Source of the DNA: CAIMWS01 sp964409245
Lineage (GTDB): Bacteria > Verrucomicrobiota > Verrucomicrobiia > Limisphaerales > UBA1319
Length of the DNA stretch: 64,000 nt
NCBI GenBank assembly: GCA_964409245.1
Contig: CAYPCQ010000006.1
Coordinates: 1 to 64,000, forward strand
Direction: 5' to 3'
Shown here piece by piece: positions 9,169 through 18,815 of the stretch. The notes below the pieces were generated by a model that made no database searches, was not told where the DNA came from, and saw only the letters and a program-made list of their open reading frames with translations. The first letter of the stretch is position 1, and every line of letters starts with the position of its first letter. The position numbers and the translations under genes were made by a program.

Positions 9169-10046
9169 GGGTGGAGCCGGTGATGGCGGGTTTCGAAAAA
9201 CCGGATGAGCGCCTGGAGGTAAGGCCGGCCGGTTTCCACCTCGATGATATCGACGGCGGACTGGCGCAGCCGCTGCCGCACGTCCAGCCGGTGCTCCTCC
9301 GCGCCGGCCGCGAACACCTGCCGGACCCCGGGATCGGAGGAATCGATCTCCAGCACCTCGCCCGTTTCCGCATCCTCGAACACGATCCACCCGGCGTCGG
9401 CCAGGACGCGCTCGCCGGCGTCGAACACCGGCACGGCGATGACGTCGTGCTTGCGCCCGGCCACTTTGAGGGCCCGGGTGAAAAGCGGGTCGAGGAAATC
9501 GGTGAGCAGGAAGATGGTCGCCCGGCGCGCGAGCGCGTGGCTGGCGTGGTTCAAGGCCCCCGCGATGTCCGTGCCCCGGCTGGCGGGCGGATGGCACAGG
9601 ATGTCGCTGATCAGCCGCAGCACATGGCTGCGGCCTTTGCCCGGCCGCACGTATTTCTCCGTGCGGTCGCTGAACAGCAGCAGGCCCACCGGGTCGTGGT
9701 TGCGGATCGCGCTCAGGGCGAGCACGGCCGCCAGCTCCGCCGCCAGCTCGCGCTTGCTCTGGCTGGCCGAGCCAAATCCATTGGAGCCGCTCACATCCAC
9801 CATCAGCAGCACGGTCATCTCCCGCTCTTCCACATGCTTCTTGATGTGCACCACCCCGGTCCGGGCGGTGACATTCCAGTCGATGTGCCGCGCGTCGTCC
9901 CCGGGCTCGTACTCGCGGACCTCGTCGAAATCCATGCCCCGGCCTTTGAACACGGAGTGGTATTGGCCGGCCATGAGCTCCTCCACCAGGTAAAAGGCGC
10001 GCAGCTCGAGGCGGCGGATCTTCCGGAGGAACTCTTTCGGGATCAT
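9165..10046 (-). CDS. DUF58 domain-containing protein
   Basis: Cytoplasmic member of the DUF58 family, whose fold is related to VWA. The hallmark block VREYEPGDDARHIDWNVTAR is present around residues 43-62, followed by a VWA-like core with VDVSGSNGFGS. No membrane segment is visible. 293 aa is normal for the family. DUF58 genes nearly always follow moxR; here moxR ends at 10073, 26 bp upstream. The family is linked to chaperone-like activation of secreted or membrane complexes, but its molecular action is not established. Confidence 0.93.
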   Translation of the reverse strand: MIPKEFLRKIRRLELRAFYLVEELMAGQYHSVFKGRGMDFDEVREYEPGDDARHIDWNVTARTGVVHIKKHVEEREMTVLLMVDVSGSNGFGSASQSKRELAAELAAVLALSAIRNHDPVGLLLFSDRTEKYVRPGKGRSHVLRLISDILCHPPASRGTDIAGALNHASHALARRATIFLLTDFLDPLFTRALKVAGRKHDVIAVPVFDAGERVLADAGWIVFEDAETGEVLEIDSSDPGVRQVFAAGAEEHRLDVRQRLRQSAVDIIEVETGRPYLQALIRFFETRHHRLHP

Positions 10047-10072
10047 GGGCTGGCGGAAGGTGGGGGGCGTGC

Positions 10073-11062
10073 TCAGGGCACGGGGATTTTATCCAGCAGG
10101 CTCAACACGAGCTGCTCGCTGGTGATCTCGTCGGCCTCCGCCTCGAACGTGGTGATGATCCGGTGGCGCAGGACATCCAGGGCGATGGTCTTGACATCCT
10201 GCGGGACCACGTAGCCGCGCCCGCTGAGGAAGGCGCAGGCCTTGGCCGCCAGGGTGAGGTAAATGCTGGCGCGGGGCGAGCCGCCGAAGCGGATCTTGCC
10301 CGCCAGGTCCGGCGCCAGGCGCGCGGGGTCGCGCGTGGCGAACACGAGCTTGATCACATAATCGGAAACCTGGTCGTCCACATGCACCTGGTCCACCAGG
10401 GCGCGCATCTCCAGGATGGCGGCCGGCTGGATCACCGGCTCCAGGACCGCCGGGGGCGTGGTCCGGGCCCGCAGGTAAAGGATCTGCTTCTCCTCCGCCT
10501 CGGTGGGGTAGGTCACCACCACCTTGAGCATGAACCGGTCCACCTGCGCCTCCGGCAGCGAATAGGTGCCTTCATGCTCGATGGGGTTCTGCGTGGCCAG
10601 CACCAGGAACGGCTCCGGCAGCGGGTAGGACTGTTCCCCGATCGTCACCTGGCGCTCCTGCATCGCCTCCAGCAGGGCGCTCTGGACCTTGGCTGGCGCC
10701 CGGTTGATCTCATCGGCCAGCACGAGGTTGGCGAAGATCGGCCCCTTGCGGGTGGAGTAGCTGTTCTCGCGCGGATTATAGACCAGGTTGCCCACCAGGT
10801 CGCTCGGCAGCAGGTCCGGCGTGAACTGGATGCGCTGGAACCGGGTATGGATGCACTGGGCCAGGGCGCTGATGGACGCCGTCTTGGCCAGCCCCGGCAC
10901 CCCCTCCAGCAGCACGTGGCCATTGGCCAGCAGCCCGATCAACAGCCGGTCGATCAGGTAGGCCTGGCCGATGATGGATTTGGCGATCTGCTCCCGGACC
11001 TTCACCAAGGCCGGATGCATCGCCATGATCTGCCGATTCAAATCTTCGATTGCCGATTTCAT
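10073..11062 (-). CDS. MoxR-family AAA+ ATPase
   Basis: AAA+ ATPase of the MoxR group, first gene of a five-gene operon running down to 6621. The Walker A loop is GVPGLAKT (about residue 54), Walker B is LVLADEINRAP, and sensor 1 lies in LVLATQNPIEHEGTYSLPEAQVDRF. The lid domain closes the protein at 329 aa, a standard length. The start is the ATG at 11060-11062. MoxR proteins are thought to remodel or activate partner proteins such as the VWA proteins encoded downstream. The HAD gene at 11253 is transcribed away from it, so the 190 bp between them should hold divergent promoters. Confidence 0.95.
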   Translation of the reverse strand: MKSAIEDLNRQIMAMHPALVKVREQIAKSIIGQAYLIDRLLIGLLANGHVLLEGVPGLAKTASISALAQCIHTRFQRIQFTPDLLPSDLVGNLVYNPRENSYSTRKGPIFANLVLADEINRAPAKVQSALLEAMQERQVTIGEQSYPLPEPFLVLATQNPIEHEGTYSLPEAQVDRFMLKVVVTYPTEAEEKQILYLRARTTPPAVLEPVIQPAAILEMRALVDQVHVDDQVSDYVIKLVFATRDPARLAPDLAGKIRFGGSPRASIYLTLAAKACAFLSGRGYVVPQDVKTIALDVLRHRIITTFEAEADEITSEQLVLSLLDKIPVP

Positions 11063-11252
11063 TTGCTCCTATCCGCGCCCGCGGGTGGCGGGCAACCATG
11101 CGGATATACTGATTAATCGCCCCCAGTCAACCACGGCGCGTCCGAAAGCCAAAAAAATGCGCCGAAGGATGCTCCTGGGGCAGCGGGGCATCGCCGAAGG
11201 GCGTTTCGCGCTTGACCCCAGGCCGCCGGCGGCCGGAGCATGGCCCGATATC

Positions 11253-11879
11253 GTGAAACATAAACTGGTGATCTTCGATTTCGACGGCACCCTGGCGGAC
11301 TCCCTTAGCTGGTTCGCCGGGATGATCAACGAGGTGGCTGACCGTTTCCATTTCCGGCGGCTGGATGCTGGCCAGCTCGCCAATTTCCGGGCCTATGAGA
11401 CGCGCGAGTTGCTGCGGCAGCAGGGCGTTTCCGCCTGGAAGCTGCCCCGGATCATCGCCTATGTCCGCGCCCGCATGGCGGAGGAGATCGGCCGGATCTC
11501 CCGTTTCGACGGCGTGGACCGCCTCCTGCGGGAATTGGCGGCCAAAGGGGTGGTGCTGGCGATCGTCAGCACCAATTCCCTGGCCAATGTCCAGGCCGGC
11601 CTCGGCCCGGAAAACGCCCCCTTCATCCGGCATTTCGCCTGCGGCGCGTCCATGCTGGGCAAATCCGCCAAATTGAAAAAGGTCCTCAAGCTCAGCGGGA
11701 TCCCCGCCTCCGAGGCCATCTACGTCGGGGACGAAGTCCGGGATATCGAGGCCGCCCGCAAAGCAGGCATGGCCAGCGGCGCCGTGGCCTGGGGCTATGC
11801 CCAAATGGAGACCCTGCGGGCGCACAAGCCGGACCTGGTGTTCGCTGATCCCACCGCCCTGGCCAGCCTGGCGGACTGA
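11253..11879 (+). CDS. HAD-superfamily phosphatase (phosphoglycolate phosphatase-like)
   Basis: Haloacid-dehalogenase family hydrolase. Starting at the GTG at 11253 the protein opens VKHKLVIFDFDGTLADS, i.e. motif I (DxDGT) at residues 8-12, as expected for a complete N-terminus. Longer in-frame starts (ATG near 11160) would add an unconserved leader. Motif II is IVSTNS, the motif III Lys lies in GKSAKLKKVL, and motif IV is YVGDEVRDIEAA. A helical cap sits between motifs I and II. 208 aa is typical of phosphoglycolate-phosphatase-like members. A GGAG about 15 bp upstream is a weak ribosome site. The substrate cannot be told from sequence. Confidence 0.85.
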   Translation: MKHKLVIFDFDGTLADSLSWFAGMINEVADRFHFRRLDAGQLANFRAYETRELLRQQGVSAWKLPRIIAYVRARMAEEIGRISRFDGVDRLLRELAAKGVVLAIVSTNSLANVQAGLGPENAPFIRHFACGASMLGKSAKLKKVLKLSGIPASEAIYVGDEVRDIEAARKAGMASGAVAWGYAQMETLRAHKPDLVFADPTALASLAD

Positions 11880-12308
11880 AATTTTTCAACGCCGGTTTTA
11901 CCGCCCTGCCCGGGCCAGGACCAGCGCCCGCGCCTGCCCACTGCGGGGGACCGGAAAGCCCGGAGGTGGAAGAACGTGAAATTACGTGGAATTTCCCGAA
12001 GCAGATCGGAGCAAACCGGAACGGAGGGCGCTAAAAGCAAAGAGGCCAGTTTCATGCGTCTGTTTTACTGGGTTCAGCCCGCGCGGGCATTGGCGCGGAG
12101 CGGATGCACATCCGCCAATTTGAATATGGCATTAATGGAAGGCGGTGGCCAATCTCTTCCATGGACCCGGTGGACTCCATTGGGGAAAAGTTTGAAGCAT
12201 GGGGGGCAGAGGTCCGAGGTCAGGTCAGGTCGGAAAAAACGGGCTTTCCCCCACCGGACGGCAGTGGCAACATGGGCACGCAACAACTGAACCGACAAAG
12301 CGATCCTT
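11880..12308. other. Intergenic region, no gene recognised
   Basis: About 430 bp between the HAD gene and the DUF4838 gene. Short open frames exist on both strands but none shows a recognisable domain or ribosome site. It presumably contains the promoter of the downstream secreted protein; no convincing -35/-10 pair stands out. Confidence 0.5.
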
Positions 12309-14876
12309 ATGAAACTGCCCTTAACCCTGGCGGTGCTGCTGGCCGCGGCCTTGCCCGGCGCCTTTGGCGCCACCTCCCTGGAACTTTCGCAACTGCGGGA
12401 CTGGACCATTGTGGTGGCGGAGGATGCCTTCCCGAGCGAAAAATATGCCGGCCAGGAATTCCAGGCCTTGCTGCGGGAGGCCACGGGTCTGGCGCTGCCC
12501 ATCCAGGCCAAACCGCCGCGGCCCGCGGGCAATATCTTCATCGGACCCAGCCCCTTAATGTCGCAAAGCCCGGTGGGTTTTGGCGTCGCTGACCTGGGGG
12601 ATGAAGGGCTGCGCATACGGATCAGCCAGGACAACCTGGCCATCGCCGGCGGACGGCCGCGCGGCACCCTGTATGGCGTGTACGAGTTCATGGAACGCTA
12701 CCTGGGCGTCCGGTTTTTGACCCACGACCATACGCATCTCCCCCGGCAGCGCCCGGAACGGATCCCCTGCGAGACGTGGCAATACGTGCCCCCGTTCAAC
12801 TTCCGCTGGAGCTATTACCAGGAGACCTCCGACCAGCCGGCCTTTGCCGCCCGGCTCCGGGTGAATACCGTCACCCGGGAGGAAAAGCTGGGCGGGGTGA
12901 CTCCGCAAAGCCTGATCAGCCACACGCTCGCGCACCTGTTGCCGGTGGAGAAATACGGCCGGGAACACCCTGAATACTTCGCGCTGGTGGATGGCGAGCG
13001 GAAATTGAAGATGGGTGGCGGGGGACCGGAACCATGCGTCAGCAATCCCGAGGTGATCGAAATCGTGGCGCGCAATGTGATCCAGGAGCTGGACCAAAAC
13101 CCCGGCCTGAAGAACATCAGCGTCAGCCAGAACGACAACGACGCGTATTGCCGGTGCGAACGGTGCGAGGCCATCAACCAGCGGGAGGGGACCCCCATGG
13201 GCTCCCACCTGGCCTTCGTCAACGCCGTGGCGGAGCGGGTGGAGCGGAAGCATCCGCAGGTGAAAATCGGCACCCTGGCTTATTGGTACAGCCGCCAGGC
13301 GCCGAAGACCATCAAGCCCCGGCCCAATGTGCAGATCCAGCTGTGCAGCATCGAGTGCAGCACGCTGCAAGCCCTGGATGATCCCCGCTGCGTGAAGAAC
13401 CGTGCCTTCTGCGCGGACATGGATGCCTGGGGGCGGGTCTGCGACGATATCTGGATCTGGAACTACAACACGAACTTCCGCTATTACGACCTGCCCTTCC
13501 CCAACCTGCGGGTGATCGGCCCCAATGTGCGGTATTTCCTGAAGAACCACGTCAAAGGGGTGTTCATGCAGGCCAACGGCAACGGCAATGGCGGCGAGCT
13601 GTGTGACCTGCGCAATTACGTCCTCGCGCGGTGCCTCTGGGATCCGTCCCTGGACAGCTGGGAACTGGCCCGGGAATTCTGCCGGCTCCATTACGGGCAG
13701 GCGGCCGGGACGCTCATCGAGTACCTGGGCTACCTGCACGACAACGCGGAGCGGAGCGGCTTCACCCCCACCTGTTTCCCGATGCCTTTCGAGGTGGGCA
13801 TCAATCCCCAGTCGGCGGAGCGCATCTTCGCTTATTTCCAGAAAGCCCTCAGCCAGGCGGAGAACGAGGCGGTGCGCGCCCGGGTGGAGAAGGCCTCCAT
13901 CTGTGCGGTGCGGGCCGTCCTGGAAGTGGGCGGCAGCCTGGAGCTGCAAGGGGATCCACCGCCCGCCTGGCCGGCGGCTGGCGGCCCGGCCATCCGGCTT
14001 GGGACGCTGCGGGTCAAATACCCCAAACCATACGGCGATATCGTCGGCGATTACCTGGCTTTGACCAAAAAACATGGGCAAACCCGGGCCGAGGAGTGGG
14101 AGCCTATCACCCATTATTACCAGATCTTGCGCAAGGCCACCCAGGAGGGTTTCCCGGCCGCGCAGCTGGAGAATGGGACCTGGCGGATCACGGTCGTCGG
14201 GAGCGACAACGGCAAAATGGTGGAACTGTGGCACCAGCCCACCCAGCGCCACCTGCTGCAGCCGCCGGAGTACCGGAGCCTCCGGCGTTTATTCGAATAC
14301 CTGACCCTCAGCGAACTGGGGGAACAAGGCTACCGCCAGGGCGAACCAGCCGCGTTCAGCCTGGCGCCGGAGGGATCGGAACTCGCGCTGGCCAAAACGC
14401 TCAAGGACGGATCGAAGGTCCAGCGGTGGATCGGCTTCGAGCTGGGGAATCCGGAGGCCATCCGCTGCCGGACGCTCCTGACCCACCAAGGCGGGGACCC
14501 CAAAACCTACCAGCTCCGCATCCATCCCGAGTTTTACACGGGCCGGGTCACCACCAGCCACGAAATCCTCGGCGCCTACGTGCGCCACCACGCGGAATGG
14601 ATCCTGTTCAACGAGGGCTGGCGGGCCGGGACCGGCCCGAAGCGTGCCGGGCTGGAGCAGGCCAAGGGCGGCGGGTATGCTTTTTATAACCACCGCGATC
14701 ATTTCGGGATGGCGCTGGCCTATGACCCCGCAAAGGTGGAACGCCCCGGCTTCTCCTGGAGCGACACCTATCCGCAGGCCAGCCTGGACCTATACACCAA
14801 GCCCGCGCGGCTCAAGACGGGGGAATCCATGGCTTTCGAATACCAAATGAGCTATTTGCAGCAGCCGCCGCGTTAG
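12309..14876 (+). CDS. Large secreted DUF4838 protein (putative glycosidase)
   Basis: 855-aa protein with a clear Sec signal peptide (MKLPLTLAVLLAAALPGAFGA, cleavage about residue 20). Residues 25-135 resemble the alpha-glucuronidase N-terminal (GH67-like) fold: WTIVVAEDAFPSEKYAGQEF, then GGRPRGTLYGVYEFMERYLGVRFL. The central part is a DUF4838 region with ISVSQNDNDAYCRCERC and the WIWNYNTNFRYY block, and the C-terminus is a beta-rich module. Such proteins are abundant in Verrucomicrobiota and Planctomycetota and are predicted to act on uronic-acid-type polysaccharides; catalytic residues are not defined with certainty. The gene stands alone on the plus strand. Confidence 0.85.
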   Translation: MKLPLTLAVLLAAALPGAFGATSLELSQLRDWTIVVAEDAFPSEKYAGQEFQALLREATGLALPIQAKPPRPAGNIFIGPSPLMSQSPVGFGVADLGDEGLRIRISQDNLAIAGGRPRGTLYGVYEFMERYLGVRFLTHDHTHLPRQRPERIPCETWQYVPPFNFRWSYYQETSDQPAFAARLRVNTVTREEKLGGVTPQSLISHTLAHLLPVEKYGREHPEYFALVDGERKLKMGGGGPEPCVSNPEVIEIVARNVIQELDQNPGLKNISVSQNDNDAYCRCERCEAINQREGTPMGSHLAFVNAVAERVERKHPQVKIGTLAYWYSRQAPKTIKPRPNVQIQLCSIECSTLQALDDPRCVKNRAFCADMDAWGRVCDDIWIWNYNTNFRYYDLPFPNLRVIGPNVRYFLKNHVKGVFMQANGNGNGGELCDLRNYVLARCLWDPSLDSWELAREFCRLHYGQAAGTLIEYLGYLHDNAERSGFTPTCFPMPFEVGINPQSAERIFAYFQKALSQAENEAVRARVEKASICAVRAVLEVGGSLELQGDPPPAWPAAGGPAIRLGTLRVKYPKPYGDIVGDYLALTKKHGQTRAEEWEPITHYYQILRKATQEGFPAAQLENGTWRITVVGSDNGKMVELWHQPTQRHLLQPPEYRSLRRLFEYLTLSELGEQGYRQGEPAAFSLAPEGSELALAKTLKDGSKVQRWIGFELGNPEAIRCRTLLTHQGGDPKTYQLRIHPEFYTGRVTTSHEILGAYVRHHAEWILFNEGWRAGTGPKRAGLEQAKGGGYAFYNHRDHFGMALAYDPAKVERPGFSWSDTYPQASLDLYTKPARLKTGESMAFEYQMSYLQQPPR

Positions 14877-15047
14877 GGAGGCTGGACGGAAATAGAGGAC
14901 GTTGGCCATGGGTGTCGGCGCTTTGTCGTGGCTGCTCCCCTTTCCCTGCCGCAAACCACCCGCGCAGCCAGCCAGGGCGCTCAAGGGAGCCAGCGCCCTG
15001 CCTGCCCGGCAGCCTGCTCCGGATAACGCCGCTGCCTGCTGCCCAGC

Positions 15048-15350
15048 TCACGGCTGACCTGGGGCGAGCACAACCCGGAAACCGACGTCGAGGCGTATGT
15101 CGGCCGGGGAGTCGCAATCGCGGTCCGCTGATCGGCAGTAACCGGCACAGGCGTCCCAGTAATACCAACTGCCGCCACGGATCACGTGGTCCAAGCCGGT
15201 TGCAGGCCCTTGGGGGTCAACGGCAATCCCACCCGCATAATCGCTATACCAATCCTGGCACAACTCCCCGACATTCCCATGCATGTCATACAATCCCATG
15301 TGAATTGCGCAACCTCGTTGGGATCCGCGGAAGGAACAGGGAAGGGACAC
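15048..15350 (-). pseudogene. Remnant of a formylglycine-generating-enzyme-type (SUMF1) gene
   Basis: The minus strand encodes the C-terminal end of an FGE-sulfatase (SUMF1/EgtB-type) domain: MGLYDMHGNVGELCQDWY, then VIRGGSWYYWDACAGYCRSADR and LDVGFRVVL before the stop at 15048. Intact proteins carry about 150-250 residues before this point and none are found upstream. Just upstream another frame (ADPNEVAQFTW) looks like the preceding segment, which suggests a frameshift as well as truncation. The usual GNVWEW motif is GNVGEL here. It lies about 120 bp from the transposase gene, so insertion or deletion around that element probably destroyed it. Confidence 0.7.
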
Positions 15351-15471
15351 AAAAGAGCGCAACGGGCACAAAATGCTCACGCGCACACCGTGGCCCGGTT
15401 TGCATCCGGAGGGTTGAGGCGGCCGCCAGGAGCTTATGGATAAGGCCGCTCCGCGGCGCTGGGCGTTGGGA

Positions 15472-16761
15472 TTAATCCAAGCCCCCCTTGCCTTTGCCGT
15501 CCTTCAAGCTATCCAAGAACATTTTTGCTCCCTGGCACATCCAGGCGTAGTGGCGCCAGCCGCCCCAGAGGCTTTCCCAGCCCGGCAGGCCATCCCCTTT
15601 GCGCCCCGGGAATCCGCCGGGCTGCGCCATGTTCACCAACAGCCTGGCATTGGTCCAGCCGCCCTTGGGACGGCCGTGCTTCTGCTCCAGGATCTCCAGC
15701 AACAGCGGCTCGAAAAGCGGCGCCGATTCAAACGAATCAGGGCGGCTCAGAGCCAGAATTTTGGCGTTGAGCAACGGCACCGCCTCCACCCCCAGCATCG
15801 CCATCAATGGCTCCAAACGACCCGCCCACCCAAGTTTGCCCGTCTCCTCCCGCACCCCGCACCGGAGCCCTTTATGGTACTCTTCAACCCTCCAGCGCGC
15901 CGCATGGCAGCCGGCCACCTGCCGGGCCTCGGCCAGGGTGGCACAGGGCAGGGACGTCAGCAAAAACCAATGCAGGGGCTGGCGCACCCCGGCCGGGGCA
16001 GCCACCTCCAAAACCTCAACGACCCCCACGTCCGGGAGCGGCGCCGGGCAGCCACCCGGACGCCGGGGGCCAGCCAAATCAACCCGCCCGCTGCGCAATT
16101 GCACCTGAGCCGTGCGCACAGGCTTCCTCCCGCGGGTCCGCAGCTCCACCGTGCAGCCGCCCAGCACGGGCGCCCTGGCCAGGGCCCCGGGCAGCTGCCC
16201 CTGGTTTCCGGCCGGCCGCGCATCCGGGCTGGCCCGGACCACAAAGCCCACCCCCTGTTGCTGGCAGATCGCCAGCAGCTCGAAATAATCCGATTCCCGG
16301 TCCGCCACGTAAAGCCACCGGCTCCCGCTGGGCGGCCGGCCGGCCGCCTGGATCCCGGCCGCCCACGCCGGCGGCTGGCCGGGCCGGCTCGAGCCCGGTT
16401 TGCGCGCCCCAGGCTTCGGGGCGGGCCGGAGCTTCCGGCATTGCTGGTCGAATAATCCCGCCACCAAGCCTTCCGGGTGTGCCTCCGGGGTCCACCCTGC
16501 GATGCGCATGGCCAGCACGCTGAGCCATTCAAAATCCCGGTCGATGACGGCACGACGGCCGAAATCGTTGTCGAGATCCTCCAAATCCTGCGCGGCCGGA
16601 TGGTGGCCATAGTCCGGGAGGGTTGTGCCTTCGATGAGCAAATATTCGCCGGGCTGGCGGCAGGCGTCGCGAGTCCGTTCCAAATGGGGTGTTAAAACGT
16701 CCGGCTCCGCCTCGAAGGCGGACTGGTCGCCGGTTTCAATTTCCGAAAAGGGGTCTGTCAT
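15472..16761 (-). mobile_element. IS4/Tn5-type transposase, probably inactive
   Basis: 429-aa DDE transposase related to IS50/Tn5. Recognisable are the second catalytic Asp in YVADRESDYFEL and the Y(2)R(3)E(6)K-type signature around RWRVEEYHKGLRCG, which holds the catalytic Glu. The segment equivalent to Tn5 AIEDTT, which carries the first Asp, reads LIEGTTLPDY here, so that Asp appears replaced by Gly. About 50 residues of the N-terminal DNA-binding region of Tn5-type proteins are also missing. I could not identify inverted repeats at the ends. It is best read as a decayed insertion sequence next to the FGE remnant. Confidence 0.8.
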
Positions 16762-17579
16762 AATATTAGCTGGTCAACTTTTCCAGGTTCCGGCTGGGTG
16801 GCCGCCACGGCCCTGAGAATCAGCATCCTGCAAACCGGAATGGTCCGCGATGCCCGAAACCGGATCCAACAATCCAGATCGTTTCCCCGCTGCCTGCCTC
16901 AACCAGCCAACATTCTGCGCTATGTCCATGCGAATGGCTTGATCGTGCTTGATGGCTTTTTTTGCGCAAGACATTCGTCATCCGCCCATTGCGGGGGGAC
17001 AAGGTTAAGCCCACCACTGCCCGCGCTGGGTGGTGCATGGGAGCAAGGGATGGGCATGGGCGGCCCGGAGCGGCCGGGGCGGCGAAAACCGCTGGCCGCT
17101 CCGCCGTGCGGCAAAGGGTTCCCCTGGGATGAACGGAGCCGCCGGGCCATCCGCGGATTAATCCGGCCCCTGGGCCCTTTTCGGAGTGTGGAAATGGCTG
17201 AATGGAAAATCCTCAACCAGGACTTGGAACTTTTTGACCGGGGCGCTATTCATATTGGCGGAATATGCCGGATGAGGGCTGGATTGCATCCAAGTCATGC
17301 GAACGAATGAGAACTGGAATGGAGCAGGTTCGATGAGGCGGCGGGGATCGCCCCTGCCGGGGCCGGTTCGCCTGCATTTCCGCCCGGCTTGGGGGCCGTG
17401 GCGGCGCCGGCGCCGGCGGCGCGCGTCCGCCTTCAGCCAGGCCGGGTCTGGCGCGTTCAGGAACTGGATTCCCCAAGACGAGCCCGGAGCTGCGCCCTGG
17501 CCGCCGGCCACCACCCGGGGGGCACGGCTCTGCCGATGCCCGCATCCGAAGGAATTCCCCCGAAAAGAGATCACCTGTT
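16762..17579. other. Intergenic region with one dispersed-repeat copy
   Basis: About 820 bp between the transposase start and the ATPase gene. Apart from the repeat copy at 16931-17000, I see no domain-bearing frame; the open frames on both strands are Arg/Pro-rich and look spurious. The missing N-terminal part of the transposase is not found here in any frame. Confidence 0.5.
16931..17000 (-). repeat. Family 1 palindromic repeat, copy a (partial)
   Basis: Contains TTTTTGCGCAAGACATTCG followed by TCATCCGCCCATTG, nearly identical to copy b at 19459-19498 and in the same direction. It corresponds to the 3' half of the full-length copies at 55177 and 57284, read on the other strand. It lies upstream of the ATPase/HNH cassette. 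Confidence 0.75.
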
Positions 17580-18812
17580 ATGCTTAGTTCGCTGAGAATC
17601 GCCAACCTCGGGCCGGCCAAAGAATTCAACTTTGAATTTGGCCGCCGGTTGAATTTCCTGACCGGCGACAACGGCCTTGGAAAAACCTTCGTGCTCGACA
17701 GCCTGTGGTGGATACTGACCGGAACCTGGTGCAGCCGCCCGCTGCGCCCAGCCAGCGAAGCCGGCGGCCCCGCGAAGCTGGAATACACCGCGGCGGGGGA
17801 CAGCCCCGCGGCCAGCCACTTCGACGCGGCCAACAACCGCTGGCAGATTGAAAACGGCGCCCGCCAAAACGATTCCGGGCTGGTGATTTATGCGCGGGTG
17901 GACGGGGGATTCTCCATCGCGTTTTCCAAGCCGGGTGGGCGGGGACGCCCCCGAACCCCATTGCATCTCAGCGCCCACGAGGTTTGGGAAGGAAGCACAA
18001 AAAGCGGCAAGGTCCGGTGCGAAGGTTTTTACCGGGATGTGACTTCCTGGCTGCAGACGGATGCGCCGCAAGGGGCCCTCCTGCGCTCGGTGGCGAAACG
18101 GCTCTCCCCAAAAGAAGAGACGCTGGTCTTCGGAGCGCCGGAACGGGTCTATGTGGATGAGCCGCGGAACCACCCGATCCTGATCCTGCCTTATGGGAAG
18201 GTGCCGGCCGCGGAAGCCTCCGCCGGCATGCGCCGCATTCTGGCCCTGGCCTATTTGATAGCCTGGGGCACCTGGGAAGACCGGGAGCGGCGCCGCCTGG
18301 CCGGGGGAGGAGGAAGCCCGACGATCACCCTGCTGGTCGATGAAGTGGAGGCGCACCTGCATCCAGAGTGGCAGCGCTCGATCATGCCTTCACTCCTGCC
18401 GGCGATCGAGTCCTGCGGGATGGAAAAAGGGGGCGCACAAGTCTTCGCCACGACGCATTCGCCCCTGGTTTTGGCATCGATGGAACCGCATTTCGACGAT
18501 GAATTGGATGGCCTGTTCCTGTTCAACCTGGAGGGGCCGCAAAAGACGGTCCGGGCGGACCGGATCGACTGGGTGGCCCATGGCACGACCGCCTGCTGGC
18601 TGACTTCCCCCATATTCGGTCTGCACGAGGCGAGATCCCGCGAGGCGGAACGCGCGATCCACGCCGCAAAAGCCTTCATGGCGGGCGGCGCCGAGGGCCT
18701 GCCCCAGGAACTCCGGACGAAGGAGCAAATCCACCAGGCGCTTAAATCCTCCTTGCCGGGACAGGATAAATTTTGGCCGCGGTGGATCCTGCAGGCGGGC
18801 TTGGAGGAATAA
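17580..18812 (+). CDS. AAA ATPase of a Septu-like (PtuA-type) defence pair
   Basis: 410-aa ABC/SMC-like ATPase of the AAA_15/AAA_21 type. Walker A is TGDNGLGKT (about residue 29-37), Walker B is ITLLVDEVEAHLHP with the catalytic Glu, and a switch His follows in ATTHSPLVLASM. The central part is family-specific (SAGMRRILALAYLIAW resembles the ABC-signature region). It is followed after 3 bp by an HNH-type gene; this pairing and order are those of the Septu anti-phage system (PtuA ATPase + PtuB nuclease), also found as retron accessory proteins. No reverse transcriptase is nearby. The gene starts just after the tract gagatcacctgtt; no strong ribosome site is obvious. The Septu assignment is inferred from architecture. 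Confidence 0.75.
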   Translation: MLSSLRIANLGPAKEFNFEFGRRLNFLTGDNGLGKTFVLDSLWWILTGTWCSRPLRPASEAGGPAKLEYTAAGDSPAASHFDAANNRWQIENGARQNDSGLVIYARVDGGFSIAFSKPGGRGRPRTPLHLSAHEVWEGSTKSGKVRCEGFYRDVTSWLQTDAPQGALLRSVAKRLSPKEETLVFGAPERVYVDEPRNHPILILPYGKVPAAEASAGMRRILALAYLIAWGTWEDRERRRLAGGGGSPTITLLVDEVEAHLHPEWQRSIMPSLLPAIESCGMEKGGAQVFATTHSPLVLASMEPHFDDELDGLFLFNLEGPQKTVRADRIDWVAHGTTACWLTSPIFGLHEARSREAERAIHAAKAFMAGGAEGLPQELRTKEQIHQALKSSLPGQDKFWPRWILQAGLEE

Positions 18813-18815
18813 CCC

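Noticed and set aside
12555..14252. 565-residue minus-strand frame opposite the DUF4838 gene
   Set aside because: Antisense shadow; the plus-strand protein has a signal peptide and conserved motifs.
17158..17836. Minus-strand frames overlapping the start of the ATPase gene
   Set aside because: Their composition is Arg/Pro-rich and they oppose the Walker A region of a clear gene.
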